Shown: in pieces, positions 1 to 6,535 of the stretch
How positions within the stretch are numbered: the stretch's first letter is position 1
Layout: each line of letters begins with the position of its first letter
From: Puniceicoccales bacterium
GTDB taxonomy: Bacteria > Verrucomicrobiota > Verrucomicrobiia > Opitutales > LL51
Length of the DNA stretch: 6,535 bases
Assembly (NCBI GenBank): GCA_031278845.1
Contig: JAITJQ010000070.1
Coordinates: 1-6,535 of the forward strand
Direction: 5' to 3'
Translations under genes and position numbers: made by a program
Notes under the pieces: generated by a model
What the model was told of the DNA's origin: nothing
Databases searched by the model: none
Seen by the model: only the letters and a program-made list of their open reading frames with translations

Positions 1-3000
1 TCCGTTTGATCGTAGATTTCCTTGAGGGAGCCCAATTCTAATAGGTCGCTATTGGTGAGATCCGCTAACATCAAGTTGCTGGAAGCAGCATCTCCCGATT
101 TTAATTTCCCTTGAGAGAGATAGGTTAATATATTGGATACGCCTTTATTTTTCTCCTCCAGAAAAGCCATGCGCTTGTTGAAATTCGAATTTTCATAGGT
201 CGCAATATCCGCGTCATTGCCGAAAAATTCCGACGCCATAGGAATGTTATTTTTCTTGAAGAATAGGATCACATCGGCCGGTATCACTACCCTTGCATTT
301 TCACCCTGTCGCGCCGCTTGGGCCTGAACTTTGTTGATCTTCGCTAGATATTTATTGGCTTCAGAAATTTTCTCATTGTTCGCCTGAATCTCTTTCAATA
401 GCTCCTCTAACATATTCTTCTGCGTCGTGAACTTTTCATAGAGAATTGCCATCAATCGAAACATTACGCCATAGTGGGAATAGTCCCCATGCCATATCGA
501 ATTCATCTCGACATAAACTGGCTCGGTAATCGAATCATTTGGATCGTAATCTTCAATGAAACACACTTCTCCATTCTTTTTATATCCGTAAATCATACGA
601 CAATAGGTTGACCCATTCGTTTCCTTAAGTTGCGTATCCGATAAATCCGCAAGTTTATGCCATTCCCCCCTGTAATTGGCGTACCGCATGGGTACCATCT
701 GCAGCAGCGATTTTTGGTAGAGATCGAGTTGCTGCGAATAACTCAAGAATCCTCGCAACTTTGCTACGTAATCGTCCAGAGGTCCTGTCTGTTTTAGTTC
801 ATCGATCTGTTTTTTGTATTCTTCAAAGTCCAGTTTTTTGGCATTGTATTGCGCAATAACTGCATTCAATTCCATGGATTGGAGCTTGTACTTGTATTGA
901 GCCTCACTCTTTTTGTTTTCATTGTAAGGTATAAAATCCTTCACACGCCCAATATAAGTTTTCTTATCGGTATCGTCTCGGCCGCCCAAGTATTCTCTAA
1001 AATTCTTTATTTTTTGGAGTAGTACGGCATCCATTTGACCATTTAATTCCCCCTTATTATCGTAGGAATTGATGATCAGATCCAAATCCGCGGATAGGTC
1101 CTTCAAAGCCGCCTGAAAATCCACCTTTCTACTGCTCTCAATAAACCAATTGGCATGTTCTTTGACGATTTCATTGAAGCCTATTCCCGCGATTTTGCAC
1201 TTTCGACCATCTTTTATCACATCCAAGACATAGACATCTTGCATGATTCCACTATAGATCTCGTATTTTTTGAGCTCTTCGATGTAAGTTTCCAAGGTCG
1301 TACCCATTTGCGTAATATACGTTTTCACACCATCGGACCTAATTAATGATAATTCCTCAGATTTTTGAAAATAGGTCCGTTTGGTGAATTCATTGAGTAC
1401 GCCTTGATAAAGCAACGCATCCCGCGAATCGCCTCTCCAACCTCCATATTCACACATCTTGGCATCTTTCTCAACGCCCCATATTTCCGCTAGGGATAAT
1501 ACCGGCCGCTCCGAATATTTCGAATTCCCATTTTGAATAAGCGTTGCTACATTGGCGAAATCTTTTTGTAATCCGCTGTTCGCAACCAAGTTTTCAACCT
1601 CTTCCCCAACGGAATCGATACCGATGCTAGCACTCAGAATATTTTCGGCCACCTCACATCTTTTTACACTGTAGGTATAGCTTGTGATCAATTGTGCCCG
1701 CACACTAGGGCTCCTTTGGATGGATAATAGATACTTCATTTGTGAAGCGGCTTCGCTCAAACTCTTTGATAGGGATTTGACATATGCCGGGAAACTACCT
1801 TTTTCTTTGGCAGCATTCGTTTTTGCATTTTCATAATCTCGTTTTTTGGGAGCAAGTTCCGTAATGTACTGATTCGCCGCCTCGATGTTACCGCTACTTT
1901 TTGCGATGGCAATTTTATTTAAAATTGTATAATATTCTTTTCCTCTGGTCGCTATATTGGCGAAATTTTTAAAATCATTATCCGATTTGTCGAAATTTTT
2001 AATCATTGTATTGATCATTTTCAACATTAATTCTTCATCCGAGTAGGCCAATTTATCATTATAGCGTTTGACATCATGGCGTCCCAGGATATCGCTAAGT
2101 GAAGAAAACATTGCGGCAAATTGCGCAATCTTCGCCGAAAATGACTTCGATGAGTTTGAAAACAACTCATCATTTACGTCCTTCTTCCAGTTTGCATATT
2201 CTATACCAAAATTTGTACCGATGGTATTAAATTCCTCGACAAATAGGGCATGGGTATCTTCATCCAATAAATATTGCGCATTGGCAGCAAACATACCCCG
2301 ATGACTTCCAAAGCGCATACCGTATCTTTCCAATTTACCACTTGAACTTTCAATTTCTGTCTTTGTAGTCGGATTATAATCAACGCCTAATAAATCGCTC
2401 GAAATTCCATCTACTCGGTAAGCTACATAGGAGGAAGAATTGCTACTATTTGTGACCGTTTTGACGATGCGTGCTTCCTCTTTGTCTAACAAAAAACCTT
2501 CTCCATCGTAACCTACTTCAGTACCATTGCTATCGAAAAAACTTCCACCGGAAGAATAGTATGTTTTTCCATTGGCCGTGATCGAAAATTCTGCAGCAGT
2601 TAGAACTGGATCGGTCGAGCTATCGGTGTACTTATAAAACACACCCTGTAGATTTTTTTTCTCTTCAAACCATGTCATCTCCTTCTCCGCTAACCACGTT
2701 GTCCTACCACTCACATTACTTGCCGCAGGCATTCCCGCGTCATTTAGTTGTGCAATTTTGATCTCTCCATTTTGGATCCCACAAATAAAGTCTGCATCTC
2801 CCATTCTAAATGTATAACAGCCGTTATTTTTTAAAAACTTTGTTCCACTCGACGCACTCCAGGTTACATTCTTTGCTTCTTTTCCGGCCATTGCGTATAC
2901 ATATTCAGCCATTTGTAGGCGATAGTATACTTCCCCAACTTTTCTGATGGCCATTCCGTTTAAATATACATTTTTCAGCGCATCAATGACGCTAAGCAAT

Positions 3001-6000
3001 TCATTGGTAATGATGCGATTGCGAACCGTATCGGCAGTTTTTTTTGTTTCCGTTGAGGCCACACTTCCATCCTTACAGATTTCGTAAGTCGTCGTCTCCC
3101 CTGCAATCGTTTTTACTGTACCATCCCGCGGATAAGCCGTTTGGGGAACGGCCGCCCCATTGTAAACGTAGCTGTTGTCGCTTTGCAAAAAATATACCCC
3201 ATCTTTATTTAATTCATTAAATATTTTCTTAGTGCTGCCTGCATCTTGCCGATTCCACCCTGTCACCACGTTTTCCAATTGTTTAATGAGTTGCATCATC
3301 TTGTCGTCATCGGTAATGATCGCCCCCCCCGATAGCAGCGTATCGGATTTTGTATTAAACAGGGCGGTATAATTATACGTACTCGAGCCCAAAACAGCTT
3401 CCAATTTATCATTAATATCTTTAAGGCGCATGCTGTAGATCGCCTCCGCATCTTCATACGCATCATAGCCGTATATGTTATTACTCAGGATTGAGATGTA
3501 ATCCGACAAATTGCTTGAGGCTTTATTTACAGTCGCTCCAATGTGTGAGCAATACATGTCGTCTATACTGCCTGTCGGCGATACAGTTTCTCGAATATCA
3601 CCCTCAATTTTATAGCTCAAGTCCATTTGTTGGTATAATTTGGCTCCCTTTAGGTCTGTCAATGCCTTGCGCAAGTCAGTATTAACATCTACATCATCTC
3701 TCCAACCTGTGTATTGGTCAAAGAGGTAATTAACATAATCGCACACAGCCAAATAGGCTCCTCGAGGGGCCATATATGTTCGAATCTTTTCGAAAACCGA
3801 TCCATCCAGAAAAAGATCCTTATAAACCTTGAGGCAATCGAGCTTAAAATCGACATGCGTATCACTGTAGTCAATTATTGCAAAACTATTACATGCTTCA
3901 TTTAGTGTAATTTTTCTGTTGGCGACAGAGTTATTACCTGAGCCAGAAACCGTATAATAAGTCAGCAGTCTTCCTCCCGATTCTGTGCCCTTCGCGATGT
4001 TACCAAAATCAGCAGTAGCATATCCGCAGTCATTCAATGCTACCCCATCATCCGATCCATTAGCCATTTTCTCATTTCTATTTTGATGCACAAAATTTGT
4101 CACCAGATAGGAGGCGTAGCGCTCGAAATCGTACCAGCACTGATGGTATTTCTTCATGCGATCGTCTGAATTCTTGATATCGTCCACTGAAAAACTGATA
4201 GCACGTCCTGATATCTTTGCCGCAAGCAATTCGCTTCCTCGATTATTATTCGCTGCTCTGAATTCATCTTCAATGGTTACTCGAATTTTGTCCATCAGGC
4301 GTATGACGGCTATCTGATCGCAATCGCAATCGCCCGTAAATCCGTAGCGATCTGCGATCTTTTCATATTCTTTTGCATTATTATTCTTTGGCATTTCGAT
4401 ATCATATAATTTGATGTGATCCTCAATTTCTCCGATGTGGTTTATGATTACAGTTAAAAAATATTGATTATTGCTCGTCATTTGCGTAACTTCTTCGTTA
4501 CTTGCCATTTTGACCCTCAAAGCCGTAGATTGGTCAGCACTCAATGTCCCACTAGTAGGTATATCGGCTAATACACTTTGCAACCCCTCGATTATTCCTT
4601 TACAGGTAAAATAATCATCGATCGCACGAAATTCCCCAGCCGTTTTGGCGGCCTCCAATTTCGCCGTGGCACCGGTTGTGGCCCCGGTAAGGGCATCCTC
4701 TACAGCAGTTCTCTTGGATTGATCAATATCAGCATTCACAGTTCCATTAACAATTTCCTTAATATCTCTTACGGCTGTAGTAATCTTAGCCATCATCTCC
4801 GCCATATTAGGGGAAGATTTGATCTCCACGTTATCTACCGTTAATTCCTGCTCATTCGCTATGGATTTTGGCAATTCGAATTCAAATTTGATACCCTTGA
4901 ATAAATTCAATTGTTTCAATAATGTTTTCCGACTCACCGAATTAATTCGCCAATCGTAGTACAATTTTTCAATATTAGCGAACCAATCATAAAACGTATT
5001 GACTTCCCGGGTTATTTTTAGTGATTCGAATCTTTTCTTTAGATTGTCTAATTGTTGGAGGCATTTTACGAGCAATGTTTCAGTCATTTTCGGGAGTCCA
5101 GTTATCTTATATGTTGCGACACCAGTATCGACATTGTATGCACATAAATTATCGGAAATGCCCTCCTCAAGACGCTGAATATAGGCTTCTATGGTGTTAG
5201 AATTGTAACCTTTTTTCTGTTCTTCCGTTAAATTATTATATTGTTGCAATAAATTAGTCAAGCTCCCCTGAAGTGTTTTGATTTCTTCGAGCGTACTGGT
5301 TACATTCATAAAGGCATCTTTGATTTTGTTATCTGCGTCCAAAAAGCTTGATTTCAGGGTATTGATTGTTGTAAAAAGGTCCGATGGGTTATTTGCGGGA
5401 TAGAGATATTGTATGGTGCACGTGTTGTTTGATTGGATATTTAATTTGATATATTTCAGCATGGTTCCACTCGATGTTATCTTCCAATTACTATTTGAAG
5501 TAGCTGCACCCGCAGTATTGGTAGCATCACCGATTTCCTCGTAAGGTATTTTTGCGTTAGTGGCATCCCACAGGTGGTCATTGATATGTTCTTGGAGGGA
5601 GATTTTGATATGCTGTGCGGCGTAATCTAGGACTGCGTTATACCATTCCGTTAGGGCGAAGGCGATATTTCTATTAGCCGAATCTGGGAAAACTTTATAG
5701 ACGTTGATTTTAGCTTCAATTTCATCCAGGAGTAGTTTGATTTTATAAAAACCGTTTTTACCGACTCTGTTCGTTTGTTTAGCCAATTCCGACGCCTGTT
5801 TACTGAGATAGTCGGTGAGGCTATCTTCGCCGGTCACGTCCAAGTTATCGAGGACTATTTTTGCGGATTCCCAGTGACTTTTAGGGACGGTACCCTGGGA
5901 AGGTTCTACGAAGGGTATTACATTATCGACGGGGGTAAAAACGGCCACGTGGGATGTTGTGGTATCACCTTGCCTGATTGTTCGGATGGCCAGAGGTTCA

Positions 6001-6535
6001 AAATCGTCGGATGCTGCGGAGAGAATGGAGTTACAGCGCAGCGGGACGCTATTGCGTTCCTTTACCGAATAGTCGTAAATCTTTATAAATAAATCACAAA
6101 AAAAGTTTTTACTAACAGTATCTGGAGTGTATCCCGCAGAACCACTACCGCGAATATTATCTCTAAAGTTTTTTAATTTTGTTTTCTCTTCCTCTGTGCT
6201 TGCACCAGGCAAATCCTCCCCCTTGAGAATTTTATAGCATTGTTTGAGCAATTCATGTTGGATGATTTTACTTTTGGTCCAACCGCTATATGCTGCTTGC
6301 AATCCAATGACCCTTTCGGTGACTGTTTTGTCGGCGGTTACCATAGTGCTTTCACCGTATATGTTGGTCTCATCCTTTTTATAATTTCTCCATTCCGAAT
6401 AGAGGCTTTCGTGGACCCAATATTTATCTACGTAATCGTAGATCGGATCGATCATAGTTGTTTTAACTACGTTATAATTCGTATCATTTTTCAAATTCTT
6501 AATTGCTGTGATCATATTTTGATGCTCTACGGGAT
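1..6535 (-). CDS. Giant open reading frame, internal fragment (at least 2,177 codons, both ends outside the window); uncharacterised, mostly helical protein
   Basis: Complete codons run from 6533 down to 3. No TTA, CTA or TCA occurs in plus-strand triplets that start at multiples of 3, so the minus-strand frame has no stop anywhere; 2,177 open codons cannot be chance at this base composition. The fragment alone would be about 245 kDa. The translation looks like real protein: amphipathic helices, regular heptads, tryptophan (TGG) throughout and no long low-complexity tracts. I see no signal peptide (the N-terminus is absent), no transmembrane helix, no ATPase, protease, polyketide or NRPS motif, and no cadherin, Ig, RTX or Rhs repeats. 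About 23 cysteines are scattered along it, which is unlike typical giant surface adhesins. Divergent tryptophan-led motifs recur, and the C-terminal 160 residues are laid out like type III secretion filament proteins of the EspA/SseB type. That suggests, without proving, a structural or secreted role. The reading frame is nearly certain; the function is unknown. Confidence 0.95.
3..494 (-). other. C-terminal block of the fragment (residues 2014-2177): heptad coiled coil, IPADV linker, helix; EspA/SseB-like layout
   Basis: It opens at WHGD (W2014), followed by a hydrophobic helix (GVMFRLMAILYEKF). A coiled coil follows with heptad spacing at L2042, I2049, I2056 and L2063, ending in NKYLAKIN. 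After a Gly/Arg-containing break comes VIPADVILFFKKNNIPM (P2085), then a linker and a helix with MAFLEEKNKGVSNILTYL (M2122 onward). Known EspA/SseB filament proteins have the same order: a hydrophobic helix running into a coiled coil, a short 'LPDEVISYI' type break with a small domain, and a second coiled-coil helix. The match is of layout and the P-x-(D/E)-V-I element, not full-sequence identity. A generic helical hairpin is the alternative. Confidence 0.35.
1323..1448 (-). repeat. Tryptophan-led motif, copy D (residues 1696-1737)
   Basis: YGGWRGD (W1699) is followed by a helix with VLNEF and YFQKSEELSLI. It lies 755 residues after copy C and shares Y, G, W, R, D, L, Q, I and D at the same spacings over about 40 residues without a gap. 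The ten bases tctccaacct (plus strand) coding the WR pair and its flank are the same in copies C and D (1434-1443 and 3699-3708). This may only reflect shared amino acids. Confidence 0.5.
2109..2198 (-). repeat. Weak tryptophan-led motif, copy F (residues 1446-1475)
   Basis: YANWKKD (W1449) has the aromatic at W-3, a basic residue at W+1 and Asp at W+3, as copies C and D do, and then a helix rich in Ser, Ala and Phe. The Leu/KG core of copies A-C is not clear. It is a weak member, given with low confidence. Confidence 0.25.
2653..2660. repeat. Eight-base T/A homopolymer (A8 on the coding strand)
   Basis: The coding strand reads GAG AAA AAA AAT (Glu-Lys-Lys-Asn). It is the third 8-base homopolymer within about 680 bases of the same gene. 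The frame is intact through it. Confidence 0.7.
3038..3045. repeat. Eight-base T/A homopolymer (A8 on the coding strand)
   Basis: The coding strand reads ACA AAA AAA ACT (Thr-Lys-Lys-Thr). The string A-AAA-AAA in this frame is a generic slippery heptamer. No strong downstream hairpin was recognised, so programmed frameshifting is not claimed. Transcriptional or replication slippage is possible. Confidence 0.7.
3183..3266 (-). repeat. Weak tryptophan-led motif, copy E (residues 1090-1117)
   Basis: VTGW (W1093) is followed by a short helix, IFNELNKDG, and then YFLQ. It keeps TGW, a Gly at W+19 and an aromatic residue near W+22, but lacks the W-R/K pair and the Leu spacing of copies A-C. It leads straight into the beta-hairpin-like region. 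This may be coincidence. Confidence 0.2.
3323..3330. repeat. Eight-base C/G homopolymer (G8 on the coding strand)
   Basis: A run of eight C on the plus strand reads as G8 in the coding strand, across the codons for Ser-Gly-Gly-Ala near G1069. A slip of one base in either direction meets a stop within about nine codons (TCA triplets at 3307-3309 and 3296-3298), truncating the protein roughly midway through this fragment. It is a candidate contingency tract, or a place to suspect indel error in assemblies. Confidence 0.8.
3591..3713 (-). repeat. Tryptophan-led motif, copy C (residues 941-981)
   Basis: The segment starts YTGWRDD (W944), continues with LRKALTDLKGAKLY and ends near IEGDIR. Against copy D (Y1696) it matches without gaps at Y, G, W, R, D (W+3), L (W+14), Q (W+24), I (W+32) and D (W+35). 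Against copy B it shares the W-R-x8-L-x-K-x-L core and KGxK. Further downstream, LSDYISIL...IYG (3468-3509) resembles LETYIEEL...IYSG after copy D (1251-1295), so the shared unit may extend to about 80 residues. Confidence 0.5.
4314..4334 (-). other. Asp/Cys cluster GDCDCDQ (residues 734-740)
   Basis: Residues 735-739 alternate Asp and Cys (D-C-D-C-D). They are encoded by a short tandem hexanucleotide, ATCGCA on the plus strand, with two perfect copies and most of a third. Alternating acidic and thiol side chains could bind a metal or lie near a surface turn. The surrounding residues do not complete an EF-hand or dockerin loop: there is no Gly at loop position 6 and no Glu/Asp at position 12. 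The function is unknown. Confidence 0.4.
4734..5090 (-). other. Coiled-coil, LP linker and helix module (about residues 482-600)
   Basis: A charged helical stretch begins near KMTETLLVKCLQQLDNL and leads through the YDWR motif into LLKQLN. It then breaks at ELPKSI (P555), passes through a polar linker with VDNVEI, and resumes as the helix MAEMMAKITTAVRDIKEIV (M577 onward). The order of helix, proline-containing break, NxI-type linker and MA...V..I helix parallels the C-terminal block (P2085, M2122). That suggests two divergent copies of one architectural unit. The comparison is by eye, and sequence identity is low. Confidence 0.35.
4878..4961 (-). repeat. Tryptophan-led motif, copy B (residues 525-552)
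   Basis: The segment reads YYDWR (W528), then LLKQLNLFKGIKFEF. Placed without gaps against copy C (W944), it matches at W, R, L (W+10), K (W+12), L (W+14), K (W+18), G (W+19) and K (W+21). Leu/Phe-type residues are conserved at W+17 and W+22. This is the best-matching pair. It sits directly upstream of an LP linker (L554-P555) and a further helix, so the motif may open a larger module. Confidence 0.5.
5034..6533 (-). other. N-terminal part of the fragment (residues 1-500): long helical region
   Basis: This part of the giant protein is predominantly charged and polar helix, broken by short Gly/Ser/Pro/Thr-rich linkers. Examples of linkers are the GSGSAGYTPD stretch near residues 137-146 and the AGAATSNSNW stretch shortly before residue 340. 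Between the linkers are helix-like stretches rich in K, E, L, Q and I, such as DYLSKQASELAKQ and KIKLLLDEIEAKI. No catalytic motif is visible and I do not recognise a domain. A tryptophan motif at W85 is listed separately. Confidence 0.5.
6213..6290 (-). repeat. Tryptophan-led motif, copy A (residues 82-107)
   Basis: The protein segment starts YSGW (W85) and continues through LLKQ (L95-Q98) to LKG (L103-G105). It shares YxGW with copies C and D. It shares the ten-residue W-to-L spacing and the exact LLKQ string with copy B at W528, and the final KG with copies B and C after a one-residue insertion. The similarity is at protein level only; I see no convincing DNA repeat. Whether it is a true repeat unit or a recurrent helical pattern needs profile comparison. 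Confidence 0.4.

Larger units (their letters stand above)
477..2213 (-). other. C-terminal helical region (about residues 1441-2019)
   Basis: After the turn-rich region the protein returns to long charged helices. Examples are DEELMLKMINTMIKNFDKS, EAANQYITELAPKKRDYEN, SLSKSLSEAASQMKYLLSI and EAQYKYKLQSMEL. One short strand pair interrupts near VYVLDVIKDGRKCKIAGI, and another near YCRMIYGYKKNGEVCFIED. Tryptophan motifs at W1449 and W1699 lie in it. The AANQYITELA stretch (1552-1561) resembles EANKYLAKIN (2058-2067) in the C-terminal coiled coil. No enzymatic motif was seen. Confidence 0.45.
2336..3203 (-). other. Beta-rich, turn-rich region (about residues 1111-1400)
   Basis: This stretch differs in style from the helical remainder. 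It has many NG, DG and GG turns between short strands rich in Y, F, T, V and I: NKDGVYFL, YVYNGAAV, YPRDGTVKTI, CKDGSVAS, NGEIKIAQL, TANGKTYYSSGG, FFDSNGTEVGYDGEGFLLD. An irregular hairpin repeat of the type (N/D)G-x-x-aromatic about every 10-20 residues is visible. It is interrupted by one helical segment (about ITNELLSVIDALKNVYLNG). It may be a binding or surface domain inserted between helical stalks. I cannot name the family. Confidence 0.45.

Noticed and set aside
1155..1346. ATG-started plus-strand ORF of 63 codons
   Set aside because: It is directly antisense and codon-aligned to the giant gene. Length and composition are as expected by chance.
2068..2383. Overlapping short ORFs on both strands (78 and 60 codons)
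   Set aside because: Both lie in other frames inside the continuous minus-strand gene and have no supporting motif.
3323..3330. Frameshift mutation (pseudogene) at the G8 tract
   Set aside because: The same minus-strand frame is open and protein-like on both sides of the tract, so the gene is intact as sequenced.
4314..4334. EF-hand or dockerin calcium loop at the DCDCD cluster
   Set aside because: The loop lacks Gly at position 6 and an acidic residue at position 12, so the calcium-binding consensus is not met.
4578..4844. Plus-strand ORF of 88 codons
   Set aside because: It starts with TTG, lies codon-aligned antisense to the giant frame and its product resembles no protein family. It is a shadow.
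5775..6092. Plus-strand ORF of 105 codons starting with TTG, the longest short ORF
   Set aside because: It is codon-aligned antisense to the giant gene, which stays open and protein-like across it. Its long length is a by-product of the sense codon choice here, and it has no ATG start.
1..6535. CRISPR array, tRNA, rRNA, insertion sequence ends or terminator hairpins
   Set aside because: No regularly spaced direct repeats, tRNA-like cloverleaf, rRNA signature or inverted terminal repeats were recognised, and the whole stretch is accounted for by coding sequence.

Overview
The whole window lies inside one giant protein-coding gene on the minus strand. Taking plus-strand triplets from position 3 (3-5, 6-8 ... 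6531-6533), no triplet reads TTA, CTA or TCA. The reverse-strand frame is therefore open for 2,177 consecutive codons and runs off both ends of the window. Neither the start codon nor the stop codon is present, so an ORF finder that needs both reports only short chance ORFs here. Every short ORF of about 60-105 codons in the other frames is best read as a shadow of this gene. I found no RNA gene, promoter, terminator, mobile element, CRISPR array or intergenic gap.

The translation (residue 1 = first complete codon, 6531-6533; residue 2177 = 3-5) is a soluble, mostly helical protein rich in K, N, D, E, S and Y. It has no clear transmembrane segment and about 23 scattered cysteines. From N- to C-terminus I see: a long helical region (about 1-500) with a first tryptophan motif at W85; a coiled-coil-like segment with an LP linker around W528 (about 490-640); helical segments with an Asp/Cys cluster near 734-740 and a motif at W944; a Gly/Asn/Asp-turn, beta-hairpin-like stretch (about 1111-1400); another long helical region (about 1440-2010) with motifs at W1449 and W1699; and a C-terminal block (about 2014-2177) with a regular heptad coiled coil, an 'IPADV' linker and a further helix. 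The C-terminal block is laid out like the EspA/SseB filament proteins of type III secretion, but I judged this by eye only. I do not recognise a named full-length family.

The most useful observations are the hidden giant ORF itself, a divergent tryptophan-led motif that recurs along it, the EspA-like C-terminal layout, and a G8 tract in the coding strand that would switch the protein to a truncated form if it slipped.

The organism is probably a bacterium. The base composition is moderately AT-rich (roughly 40% GC by eye). All tryptophans are TGG and no in-frame TGA occurs, so the Mycoplasma-type code is not indicated. An intron-free frame over 6.5 kb fits a bacterium or a large virus. I cannot assign a phylum from this sequence. 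Genes of this size and style occur in host-associated and uncultured bacterial lineages.
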